Below, piece by piece: positions 17,023 to 24,500 of a stretch of 47,693 bases of DNA. The stretch's first letter is position 1. The number at the start of each line of letters is the position of its first letter. The stretch is from UBA3210 sp963653535. GTDB taxonomy: Bacteria; Bacillota_I; Bacilli_A; RFN20; CAG-449. The DNA lies in NCBI GenBank assembly GCA_963653535.1, contig CAVJWU010000006.1, forward strand, positions 1 to 47,693. The letters are read 5' to 3'. The notes under the pieces were generated by a model. The model was not told the origin of the DNA and did no database searches. It saw only the letters and a program-made list of their open reading frames with translations. The position numbers were made by a program, and so were the translations under genes.

Positions 17023-18061
17023 AGATAAACATTGCATCTCCAAAACTAAAGAAACGATATTTTTCTTTTACTGCTTCATTATATGCCTTTAAGATAAATT
17101 CTCTTCCAGCAAGTGCACTTACAAGCATAATTAAAGTTGACTTAGGTAAATGGAAATTAGTAATTAAAGCATCAATGCCTTTAAATGTATAACCAGGATA
17201 AATAAAGATGCTTGTTTCCCCACGGCATTCTTTAAATTCACCATATTTTTGTATAACTGTTTCAACAGTTCTAGTCGATGTTGTTCCAATTGCAATAATT
17301 CTTCTACCTTCTTTTTTTGCTTTGTTTAATGTATCTGCTGTTTCTTTACTCATTTCATATACTTCTGAATGCATGTGATGTTCTAAGATGTTATTTACTT
17401 TAACCGGTCTAAAGGTACCAAGTCCTACGTGTAAAGTAACATCGACTACTTCTACGCCTTTTTCCTTTAATTTTTCAAATAATTCATTAGTAAAATGAAA
17501 TCCAGCAGTTGGAGCTGCTGCACTTCCTTCAACTTTTGCATATACTGTTTGATAACGAGAATTATCTGCACATTGAGCTTTAATATATGGAGGTAAAGGC
17601 ATTTTACCTAAGACATCTAAGATTTCAAATAAGATACCATTATAGATTAATTTTAATCTTCTAATACCTTCATCTAAAACTTCTACACATTCTGCTTTAA
17701 GTTCACCATTACCAAAAGAAATAATCGTCCCTACTTTAATAACATGAGCGTTACCGCATAAACATTCCCAAGTATCTTCACCTAAGTCTTTTAAAAGTAA
17801 AACTTCTACATGAGCGTTAGTTACTTCTTTTACCCCAAATAATCTAGCTGGAATAACTTTTGAATTATTCCTAACTAAAACATCACCTTCATGAAGATAA
17901 GAAACAATATCAAAGAAATGGCGATGTTCAATTGTTTGTTCATCTTTATTTAAAACCATTAAACGAGATTCATCTCTTACTTTTGCAGGGCTTTGAGCGA
18001 TTAATTCTTCTGGTAAATAATAATCATAATTTTCAATATTCATTAAATCAATTTCTGCCAT
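17009..18061 (-). CDS. queA: S-adenosylmethionine:tRNA ribosyltransferase-isomerase QueA
   Basis: Transfers and isomerises the ribosyl group of SAM onto preQ1-tRNA to give epoxyqueuosine. YDYYLPEELIAQSPA, the AAPTAGFHFT block and FHLPKSTLIMLVSALAGRE are family signatures. It has 350 residues. I use ATG 18061, two bases past the tgt stop, because AGAGGA lies seven bases upstream; a longer frame would overlap tgt. Order tgt-queA-queH makes one operon. Confidence 0.97.
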   Translation of the reverse strand: MAEIDLMNIENYDYYLPEELIAQSPAKVRDESRLMVLNKDEQTIEHRHFFDIVSYLHEGDVLVRNNSKVIPARLFGVKEVTNAHVEVLLLKDLGEDTWECLCGNAHVIKVGTIISFGNGELKAECVEVLDEGIRRLKLIYNGILFEILDVLGKMPLPPYIKAQCADNSRYQTVYAKVEGSAAAPTAGFHFTNELFEKLKEKGVEVVDVTLHVGLGTFRPVKVNNILEHHMHSEVYEMSKETADTLNKAKKEGRRIIAIGTTSTRTVETVIQKYGEFKECRGETSIFIYPGYTFKGIDALITNFHLPKSTLIMLVSALAGREFILKAYNEAVKEKYRFFSFGDAMFIYGNR

Positions 18062-18062
18062 A

Positions 18063-19193
18063 TTAAAATCCTCTTTCATCACCGAATTTATCTAAGAATT
18101 CTTTTTTAAATTCGCTAAAACGATCTTCTTTGATAGCCTCACGCGCTTGTTCCATCATATGGATTAAGAATCTAATATTATGGATTGATAATAAACGTTT
18201 ACCAAATGATTCATCACAAACATAAAGATGTCTTAAATATGCTTTAGTATAGTTCTTGCAGCAATAACAATCACATTCTTTATCAAGTGGAGTGAAATCT
18301 TCTTTATATTTGCTATCACGAATATTTACTCTACCAGTCGAAGTCATTAAAGCTCCGTGACGAGCGATTCTAGTTGGTAAAACGCAATCGAACATATCGA
18401 CACCTTTTTCAATGCCATCAAGAATTTCATCAACGGATCCAACGCCCATCAAATATCTAGGTTTATCATCTGGAAGATATTTAACGGCATAACTTACCAT
18501 TTTATACATGACGTCTTTTGGTTCACCAATTGAAGTTCCACCAATTGAATAACCATCAAAATCCATTTTAACTAATTCTTCTGCGCAGAACTTTCTTAAA
18601 TCTTCAAATTCTCCACCTTGAACAATTCCAAATAAAGCTTGGTCTTCTCTAGTATGTGCGATTTGTCCTCTTTTCGCCCAACGTAAAGTTCTTTCAACTG
18701 ACTTCTTCATATAGTCATGCGTGACAGGATATGGACAACATTCGTCAAAGCTCATGGCAATATCCGCGCCTAATTTTTGTTCTATTTCAATAGATCTTTC
18801 AGGAGACATAAATAATTTAGAACCATTCAAATGGTTTTTAAAAGTAACTCCTTCTTCGGTAATTTGTCGATTATCAGATAAAGAGAAAACTTGGAATCCA
18901 CCTGAATCAGTAAGCATTGGTCCATCGTAATTCATAAATTTATGTAGTCCTCCAGCACGAGCGACAATATCTTCACCTGGTCTTAAAGAAAGATGATAAG
19001 TATTTGATAAAATAACTCCTGCACCAAGAGATTTAACTTCTTCAGGAGATAATGTTTTAACAGTCGCTAGAGTACCAACAGGCATAAACATCGGTAATTC
19101 AACATCACCATGATTTGTATGTAAAATACCATATCTTGCTTTTGAATTTTTATCTACATGTTTAATTTCTAATTTAAATCCTTTCGCTCCCAT
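18063..19193 (-). CDS. tgt: Queuine/preQ1 tRNA-guanine transglycosylase
   Basis: Exchanges guanine-34 of GUN-anticodon tRNAs for preQ1. The nucleophile region LPTRIARHGA, the substrate-binding TDSGGFQVFSL near residue 95 and GGTSIGEP are visible. The C-terminal zinc site is C-x-C-x2-C...H (CDCYCC then LRHLYVC). It has 376 residues. GGAGG precedes the ATG and a promoter lies at 19218-19246. No preQ1 biosynthesis gene (queC, queD, queE, queF) is in the window. Confidence 0.97.
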   Translation of the reverse strand: MGAKGFKLEIKHVDKNSKARYGILHTNHGDVELPMFMPVGTLATVKTLSPEEVKSLGAGVILSNTYHLSLRPGEDIVARAGGLHKFMNYDGPMLTDSGGFQVFSLSDNRQITEEGVTFKNHLNGSKLFMSPERSIEIEQKLGADIAMSFDECCPYPVTHDYMKKSVERTLRWAKRGQIAHTREDQALFGIVQGGEFEDLRKFCAEELVKMDFDGYSIGGTSIGEPKDVMYKMVSYAVKYLPDDKPRYLMGVGSVDEILDGIEKGVDMFDCVLPTRIARHGALMTSTGRVNIRDSKYKEDFTPLDKECDCYCCKNYTKAYLRHLYVCDESFGKRLLSIHNIRFLIHMMEQAREAIKEDRFSEFKKEFLDKFGDERGF

Positions 19194-19217
19194 ATTGACC
19201 TCCTAAATTGCTTATTT

Positions 19218-19246
19218 ATTATACTTTAGTAATTTTAATTTTTAAA
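19218..19246 (-). promoter_or_regulatory. Promoter of tgt-queA-queH
   Basis: TATAAT (19218-19223) lies 17 bases from TTTAAA (19241-19246, four of six matches to the -35 consensus). The -35 overlaps the stop codon of the upstream deformylase gene, so the two units are packed closely. Confidence 0.6.
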
Positions 19247-19655
19247 CAATTATTCCTAATGTATGATCTATTTCATGTTGAATAATTTGTGAAGTAAACC
19301 CATCAAAAGTTTTAATTCTCTTTTTAAAATCTTCATCTAGGTATTCTACTTTAATCTTATCATATCTTTTTGTTTCTATTTGTTTTGTTCTACAAAGACA
19401 ACCTTCTTTAGTAACATATGGTAATCCAAATGTCATAATTATCTTCGGATTAACCATGATAAAAGGCTTATTATCAATTAAAATAACGATGATATTCTTT
19501 AATTCACCAATCATATTAGAAGCCATACCGACACAACGAGATTTATTAGCCATTAATGTATCTTTTAAATTAATAATAATATCTTTATCTAATAAAGTAG
19601 CATCTTCACTTTTTAAAGAAAGAAACTTATCATCTTTAATAATATTTTTAATCAT
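19242..19655 (-). CDS. def: Small peptide deformylase-like protein
   Basis: Expected to remove the N-formyl group from nascent proteins. Motif III is intact as QHEIDH near the C-terminus and the metal-binding cysteine is in EGCLC (motif II, usually EGCLS). Motif I is the diverged CVGMASNMIG in place of GxGLAAxQ. At 137 residues and ending right after HTLGIIV, it resembles the short Clostridial deformylase-like group rather than the 160-200-residue forms. It is transcribed alone from an extended -10 promoter. Activity cannot be judged from sequence. Confidence 0.85.
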   Translation of the reverse strand: MIKNIIKDDKFLSLKSEDATLLDKDIIINLKDTLMANKSRCVGMASNMIGELKNIIVILIDNKPFIMVNPKIIMTFGLPYVTKEGCLCRTKQIETKRYDKIKVEYLDEDFKKRIKTFDGFTSQIIQHEIDHTLGIIV

Positions 19656-19738
19656 AAATAAATCACCTACAATATGTATATATTTTCAATATTTTATATA
19701 TTTTGTTTGAAACGATATTTCTTTTTTATCGCAAAGAA

Positions 19739-19747
19739 ATTATATCA
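19739..19747 (-). promoter_or_regulatory. Extended -10 promoter of the deformylase gene
   Basis: The minus strand reads TGATATAAT, a TGn extended -10, with no good -35. It lies about 85 bases before the start codon. Confidence 0.45.
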
Positions 19748-19792
19748 TTTTCCACATAGTTATAATATTTATTTTAAAATCGATATTTCAAT

Positions 19793-19815
19793 ATAAAAAG
19801 AGGCATGAGCCTCTT
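19793..19815 (-). terminator. Terminator of the lysine ABC transporter operon
   Basis: A 7-bp stem (AAGAGGC / GCCTCTT, loop of 4) is followed by T4 on the minus strand, five bases after the ATPase stop codon. Confidence 0.85.
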
Positions 19816-19819
19816 AATA

Positions 19820-20557
19820 TTAATTATTTAAAAAACGTTTTAAGAATTCTTTAGTTCTTTCACTCTTAGGGTTATTAAATACTTCATCGGAAGTACCCAT
19901 TTCTTCAATAACACCTTTATCCATAAAAACAACTTTAGTGGCAATTTCTTTAGCAAAAGCCATTTCATGAGTGACGATAACCATGGTAATATTTTCTTTT
20001 GCTAAAGACTTGATGACATCTAAAACTTCTCCAACCATCTCAGGATCTAACGCTGAAGTAGGTTCGTCAAAAAGAATGACATCAGGATTCATACATAAAC
20101 TACGTGCAATTGCGACACGTTGTTTTTGTCCGCCGGAAATTTGATTTACGCGGTAATTTGCTCGATCAAGCATACCAACTCTTTCAAGATTTTTTAAAGC
20201 AATTTCTTTTGCTTCTTCTTTACTACGATGAAGAACCTTTGTTTGAGCGAGAATACAGTTATCTAATACACTATAGTTATTAAATAAATTAAATTGTTGG
20301 AAAACCATCGACATCTTTTCTCTAATTTTATTGATGTTGACGTTTTTATTTCCGTTAATCTTCTCTCCTTCAAAATAGATTTCTCCAGAAGTTGGCACTT
20401 CAAGTAAATTTAAACATCTTAGTAAAGTAGATTTACCACTTCCTGAACTACCAATAATACAGACAATTTCACCTTTTTCAATTGATAAATCAATTCCTTT
20501 TAATACATCTAAAGAACCAAATTGTTTTTGTAAATTACATATATCAATAACGCCCAT
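19820..20557 (-). CDS. Polar amino-acid ABC transporter ATP-binding protein (probably lysine)
   Basis: Powers uptake by the adjacent permease. Walker A GSSGSGKST lies at residues 36-44, the Q-loop is MVFQQFNLF, the signature is ISGGQKQRVAIARSL, Walker B is VILFDEPTSALDPE, and the H-loop is VTHEM. The 245-residue length is typical for GlnQ/HisP-type ATPases. It is the last gene of a three-gene operon (lipoprotein, permease, ATPase) headed by a lysine riboswitch, so the substrate is inferred as lysine or another basic amino acid. Confidence 0.96.
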   Translation of the reverse strand: MGVIDICNLQKQFGSLDVLKGIDLSIEKGEIVCIIGSSGSGKSTLLRCLNLLEVPTSGEIYFEGEKINGNKNVNINKIREKMSMVFQQFNLFNNYSVLDNCILAQTKVLHRSKEEAKEIALKNLERVGMLDRANYRVNQISGGQKQRVAIARSLCMNPDVILFDEPTSALDPEMVGEVLDVIKSLAKENITMVIVTHEMAFAKEIATKVVFMDKGVIEEMGTSDEVFNNPKSERTKEFLKRFLNN

Positions 20558-20558
20558 A

Positions 20559-21338
20559 TTAATTTACCTCCACAATTGGTCTTTCTTTCTTAAATGGATT
20601 TAAGCTAACTTTCTTTCCATCTAATTTAGCATTAATTAAACGGACAATAAATGTCGCGATTAACGTTAAAATTAAATAGATAACCGCGATAATAATATAA
20701 CCTTCAACTTTGAAATAGTTTCTATTAGTCGCGATACTAACTGAAGCATAAAGTTCAGTTAAACCAATAACATTTAAAACGCTAGAGTCTTTTACGTTAA
20801 CAATATATTCATTTAAAATAGTAGGTAGAGCATTTCTTAAAGCTTGAGGCATAATAACAAATACCATTGTTTTAAAATAACTCATACCTAAGCTTCTCGC
20901 TGCTTCTTCTTGTCCTTTATCAACCCCATTAAGGCCCGAACGAACAATTTCTGACATATATGCACCAGTATTAATAACAATAACGATAATACCACATAAG
21001 AAATAACCATTAAAAATCCAAACATTACCTAAATCTGTCCAGTTAATACCTAAAGCAGATCCTCCAAAGAAGAAAATCATTGCTTGAACCATCATTGGAG
21101 TACCTCTAAAGACGTTAACATAAATGGTCGATAGAACTTTACCAACAGATTTTAGTACTTTAATAATTTTAGAATCAGTTTCTTTTAATTCCATATTTCT
21201 AAGTAAAGCGACGAATATTCCAATAATCATACCGACTATAGTACCAACTATAGCTAGAATTAAAGTTGAAGCAATACCTTCTAAAAATGTTCGCCAGTAA
21301 TTAGATAATAAAGAAACAATTTTATCCCAAGAGCTCAT
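20559..21338 (-). CDS. Polar amino-acid ABC transporter permease (probably lysine)
   Basis: Integral membrane subunit of the HisM/GlnP type with about five to six membrane segments. The EAA loop that docks the ATPase is visible as GQEEAARSLGMSYFKTM, and FRGTPMMVQAMI is the family block near residue 77. It has 259 residues. It starts two bases after the lipoprotein stop and ends one base before the ATPase start region, so it is translationally coupled. Confidence 0.95.
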   Translation of the reverse strand: MSSWDKIVSLLSNYWRTFLEGIASTLILAIVGTIVGMIIGIFVALLRNMELKETDSKIIKVLKSVGKVLSTIYVNVFRGTPMMVQAMIFFFGGSALGINWTDLGNVWIFNGYFLCGIIVIVINTGAYMSEIVRSGLNGVDKGQEEAARSLGMSYFKTMVFVIMPQALRNALPTILNEYIVNVKDSSVLNVIGLTELYASVSIATNRNYFKVEGYIIIAVIYLILTLIATFIVRLINAKLDGKKVSLNPFKKERPIVEVN

Positions 21339-21340
21339 TA

Positions 21341-22210
21341 TTAGTTACTTCCGTTTACAATTGATGTTGCAACTGGTAATTCAGCAGTCATCGCATCAGC
21401 TGTTTTATTTTGAACTGCAAGAGCGCATGTTGCAAATGTATCGAGTGCAGATAAATGGCTGACTCCAAATGTATTTGTCCAAGTATCAATTACATCATCA
21501 GTAACTGTTGAAACTTGAGAAACAATCTTTGCTCCATTAAAATCATTTAATGAAGTTGCATTTGCATATTTAGAATCTTCTCTAACAACTAAAACTAATT
21601 CACTTCTATAATATTCATTAGTAAAGTCGATTGATTGTCTTCTTTCTTCTGTATCAGTCATACCTGCAATAACTAAATCGATTGTATCTGATTGTAAAGC
21701 TGGAATTAAAGCTTCCCAATCTAATTTAATTACTTCTAGGTTATAACCTAAAGTAGAAGCTAAATAACTTGCAACTTGGATATCATATCCATCTGCATAT
21801 TGATTAGTACCCTTAATTGGATAGTTGTAATCATTATCTGATACATCAGTCCAGTTAAATGGTGCATAATCACATTCTAGACCAATTCTAATCGTCTTAG
21901 TTCCATTTGTTGGAACAGTATATTTTAATGTTGAAGTAGAATAATCACCATTAGATCTATATGTTGCTTCAGTCATTAATTGGTTTCTTGTATCTTGTGA
22001 TAAAGAAGCTAAAGCAGTATTAACAGAATTTAATAAAGTAGAATTACCTTTCTTAACACCGATAGAAACACCTAAATCTTTCGCAGTTTCACCTAAGATT
22101 GTTTGATCAAAATGAATAATCTTTAACTTAGATGATGAGGAAGAACAGCTTCCTAATGAGAATAAGCTTGCTGCCGCAAGGAATGTCTTAAAAAATAAAT
22201 TTCTATTCAT
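21341..22210 (-). CDS. Circularly permuted family-3 solute-binding lipoprotein (probably lysine)
   Basis: Captures the amino acid for the adjacent transporter. A signal peptide ends in the lipobox LGSC (C22). The domain order is unusual. Residues 29-83 (LKIIHF... LGVSIGVKKGNSTLLNSV...) match what is normally the C-terminal end of a family-3 binding protein. Residues 106-289 (TIRIGLECDYAPFNW ... ADAMTAELPV) match the normal N-terminal start through the second lobe. The protein stops at IVNGSN, exactly where LKII would normally continue. A linker of about 22 residues (84-105) joins the old termini. The nearby DWEALIPALQSDTIDLVIAGMT and EERRQSIDFTNEYY blocks are intact. Confidence 0.92.
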   Translation of the reverse strand: MNRNLFFKTFLAAASLFSLGSCSSSSSKLKIIHFDQTILGETAKDLGVSIGVKKGNSTLLNSVNTALASLSQDTRNQLMTEATYRSNGDYSTSTLKYTVPTNGTKTIRIGLECDYAPFNWTDVSDNDYNYPIKGTNQYADGYDIQVASYLASTLGYNLEVIKLDWEALIPALQSDTIDLVIAGMTDTEERRQSIDFTNEYYRSELVLVVREDSKYANATSLNDFNGAKIVSQVSTVTDDVIDTWTNTFGVSHLSALDTFATCALAVQNKTADAMTAELPVATSIVNGSN

Positions 22211-22243
22211 ATAATTACCTCCTAATTTATTTAGTTAAGTAAT

Positions 22244-22265
22244 AAAAAAGCGTCTTTCGACGCTT
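22244..22265 (-). terminator. Riboswitch-controlled terminator before the lysine transporter
   Basis: Stem AAGCGTC / GACGCTT with a 4-base loop and T6 on the minus strand. It lies between the aptamer and the lipoprotein start, as expected for transcriptional attenuation. Confidence 0.88.
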
Positions 22266-22290
22266 ATAATACATATTAATTGAATGTATT

Positions 22291-22445
22291 TAGCGCCTCT
22301 ACATAAAAATGTAGGAGTATTATAGGTATTCCCTATAATCCCACGTATGTATTATGCCTAATACACCGTTCGGCGATGGTTACCTTTCCTTTACTTCAAT
22401 GGATGCCTCCTAGGTAAAGTACTCTTTTGCATCGCTACCTCTATC
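22291..22445 (-). promoter_or_regulatory. Lysine riboswitch (L-box)
   Basis: The minus strand carries the conserved core of the lysine aptamer: AGAGGUAGCGA at the 5' side, AAGAGUA (22420-22426), GGAGG, UGAAGUAAAGGAAAGG and AUCGCCGAA (GCCGAA at 22369-22374). P1 can form between UAGCG (22433-22437) and CGCUA (22291-22295). P3, P4 and P5 are AT-rich hairpins (UGUAUUA/UAAUACA, AUUAUAGG/CCUAUAAU and CUACAU/AUGUAG). It should switch off the operon when lysine is abundant. This fills most of the 307-base gap upstream of the lipoprotein. Confidence 0.92.
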
Positions 22446-22460
22446 TTTTTTATTGTCAAT

Positions 22461-22489
22461 ATAATAAATATAAGTAAATGTAATTGCAA
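22461..22489 (-). promoter_or_regulatory. Promoter of the lysine riboswitch operon
   Basis: TTGCAA (22484-22489), 17 bases, TATTAT (22461-22466) on the minus strand. Initiation near 22455 would place the aptamer at the transcript 5' end. Confidence 0.6.
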
Positions 22490-22517
22490 GGATTTTTATA
22501 CTATTTTTTGTTTTTTG

Positions 22518-23267
22518 TTAATTTTCTCTTATTCTTTCAAAATCAAAGTAAGCAAAATCACCTAATTCTGCGAATTTAGTAACTATTTCTTTAGAAAACT
22601 TCTCTTCTTGAGGTATTAAATAAATATCAAAGAAAAAGCCAAGTCGACCACCTTCATATTTAACAAAATATATGTCGTAATCTAAATTGTCAGTATTATA
22701 TAACATTGATAAGGTATAATTTAAAAATTCTTGAGTATTAAAAGACATGACATATCCAAAACTGCCATTATATTCAAGTAAAGAAACGAAATTTTCCATA
22801 AATTGACCTGAATCATCATCAGGGATTTTTTCATCAACAAATGAAAAACTATAATTATTATTTTTTTTATTAGGAAATATTAATATTCTTTTATTTTGTA
22901 AGGCCCAAAAGTGATAAAATGTATAACTATTTTCAATAAAATATTCTCCTTCAGTAGTAGAAAAACAATACAAAAAATTATTGCGATGTCGATTTTCTTC
23001 CCAATAATCTACCACATTTGGTGCTTCTGTTGTTTTTAGATATGGTTCACTTGGTTCATAATATGTTATCGCGCTTTCGTAACAATATTTAAATTTTTCA
23101 AAAATATCACTATTGTCAAAATCTTTTAGATATAAATAATCTTCAACTTTAAAATTTTCTTTTAATTTATTTTTACTTTCTTCATAAGTTAGTTTACCAC
23201 AAGAAGTTAAAGAACAAGTTCCAAGTAGGTATACTAAACTTAATAAAATACAATTTAACTTTTTCAT
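22518..23267 (-). CDS. Hypothetical lipoprotein
   Basis: I do not recognise a family. The 249-residue protein has a lipoprotein signal peptide ending LTSC (C23), so it should be anchored on the outer face of the membrane. The mature part is acidic and rich in Tyr, Phe and Asn (for example NSYTFYHFWAL, YDIYFVKYEGGRLGFFFDIY). It follows the secreted protein at 23281 by 13 bases behind a shared promoter, so the two probably act together. AGGGG precedes its ATG. Confidence 0.8.
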   Translation of the reverse strand: MKKLNCILLSLVYLLGTCSLTSCGKLTYEESKNKLKENFKVEDYLYLKDFDNSDIFEKFKYCYESAITYYEPSEPYLKTTEAPNVVDYWEENRHRNNFLYCFSTTEGEYFIENSYTFYHFWALQNKRILIFPNKKNNNYSFSFVDEKIPDDDSGQFMENFVSLLEYNGSFGYVMSFNTQEFLNYTLSMLYNTDNLDYDIYFVKYEGGRLGFFFDIYLIPQEEKFSKEIVTKFAELGDFAYFDFERIREN

Positions 23268-23280
23268 ACTTAGCCCCTTT

Positions 23281-24342
23281 TTATTTGCTTACTGCAAAAT
23301 ATATTGTATCACTATTATAATTATTCCCATCCATACCCGACCAAGAATCTAAAGTCGGATTAAAATTTTTGTGTTCATAATTAACACTAGATTCATGTTT
23401 TTCATCCCATGATCCTGTGTTAGTTTGTTTTAAAAAATGCATATGCTCTGTTTTTAAAGTTTCTTCATTGTAAGAAAGTCTCATTGCAACCCTGTATTCA
23501 AATTCATATATAGGAGAAGTATAACTATCAATTAATCTGGCTGATCTATTATAGTTTATAAATACATCATTTATCACTAAATTAGCCATTTTATAAAGTA
23601 AATCGCTAGAATACGTTTGATTACGTATTTCATCAAGATATCCTTCAGGAAAATATTCAGCTTTATTTTCCTCAACATCAAAATTGAAAGCATGCGCATA
23701 ACAATTTCTAATAAAACGCCAATCATGAATCGAAGAATATCTTATAAATTCAGAAGCACAACCATACGTATTACTTGTTGGTATATCACGAGTTTCTATA
23801 TAAATACTAGGATTTAATGTTTCGTTTTCACTCTTATAATAAAATTCCATATATCCATCTTGATACAGTCTTTCTAAACTAATATAAAAATAATTATTGT
23901 TTCTCTTTAAAGCTAAGAGGGCTGGTTCAGTTAAATCAATAGTATATATATTTGCGTTATGATAAATACCTACACTGCCAGACGCTAAATTATTGTGTGA
24001 AGAAAAATCTATATCATTTAAATAATAATTAACATTAGTAAATTCACAACTTCCTTTATATTTTGTTAATTTCAGAGCTAATTTATCAATTGTATTTAAT
24101 TTAGGAAAATCAATTTTTAAATATGATTTATAATATCTTTGTTCAATAAATGAAGTAGATAATTTATTTTCCTTATGTCCTATTTGTATATAACCATTAT
24201 CATTTGTCCAGGTGGTAGAATCATAATAACTAGCTAGCGATCTTCTTTCTAATTTATAGAATGAAGAATTATCCATTAATTTCATGTTTAAAGATGAACC
24301 AATGGAAGAAATTGTGACTAAAGTCATTAAAAATAATCCCAT
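23281..24342 (-). CDS. Hypothetical secreted protein, possibly DNRLRE-like
   Basis: The 353-residue protein starts with a hydrophobic segment (GLFLMTLVTISSIGSSL) that could be a signal peptide or anchor. The region from about 48 to 150 (YKSYLKIDFPKLNTIDKLAL, then YTIDLTEPALLAL) is reminiscent of beta-sandwich DNRLRE-type domains, a weak resemblance. A later CYAHAFNFD segment hints at a second domain. The frame continues to a TTG at 24402, but I use ATG 24342 because GCAAGG lies eight bases upstream and a promoter (24366-24393) starts the transcript inside the longer frame. Confidence 0.75.
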   Translation of the reverse strand: MGLFLMTLVTISSIGSSLNMKLMDNSSFYKLERRSLASYYDSTTWTNDNGYIQIGHKENKLSTSFIEQRYYKSYLKIDFPKLNTIDKLALKLTKYKGSCEFTNVNYYLNDIDFSSHNNLASGSVGIYHNANIYTIDLTEPALLALKRNNNYFYISLERLYQDGYMEFYYKSENETLNPSIYIETRDIPTSNTYGCASEFIRYSSIHDWRFIRNCYAHAFNFDVEENKAEYFPEGYLDEIRNQTYSSDLLYKMANLVINDVFINYNRSARLIDSYTSPIYEFEYRVAMRLSYNEETLKTEHMHFLKQTNTGSWDEKHESSVNYEHKNFNPTLDSWSGMDGNNYNSDTIYFAVSK

Positions 24343-24365
24343 AAAAATAACCTTGCCTTTATTTA

Positions 24366-24393
24366 AGTATAACATAGTGCGAATGATTGTCAA
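24366..24393 (-). promoter_or_regulatory. Promoter of the two-gene secreted-protein unit
   Basis: TTGACA (24388-24393), 16 bases, TATACT (24366-24371) on the minus strand. It rules out the TTG at 24402 as the start of the downstream gene. Confidence 0.7.
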
Positions 24394-24451
24394 ATTAGCC
24401 AAATATAATAGGTAGCATCGTATGATGAGTAAAAGATATGTTTTCTAATAC

Positions 24452-24481
24452 AAAAAAGACTATCGATTTCTCGATAGTCTT
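24452..24481 (-). terminator. Terminator of tuf
   Basis: Perfect 11-bp stem AAGACTATCGA / TCGATAGTCTT with a 4-base loop, followed by a T6 run on the minus strand, 20 bases after the tuf stop. Confidence 0.92.
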
Positions 24482-24500
24482 GAAAATACAATTTATAAAA

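Noticed and set aside
22451..22456. TTGACA close to the 5' edge of the lysine aptamer
   Set aside because: No -10 follows at the right distance, and it would initiate inside the aptamer; the TTGCAA/TATTAT pair upstream fits better.
24343..24402. TTG-initiated extension of the secreted protein at 23281
   Set aside because: A promoter would start RNA inside the extension and only ATG 24342 has a ribosome binding site.
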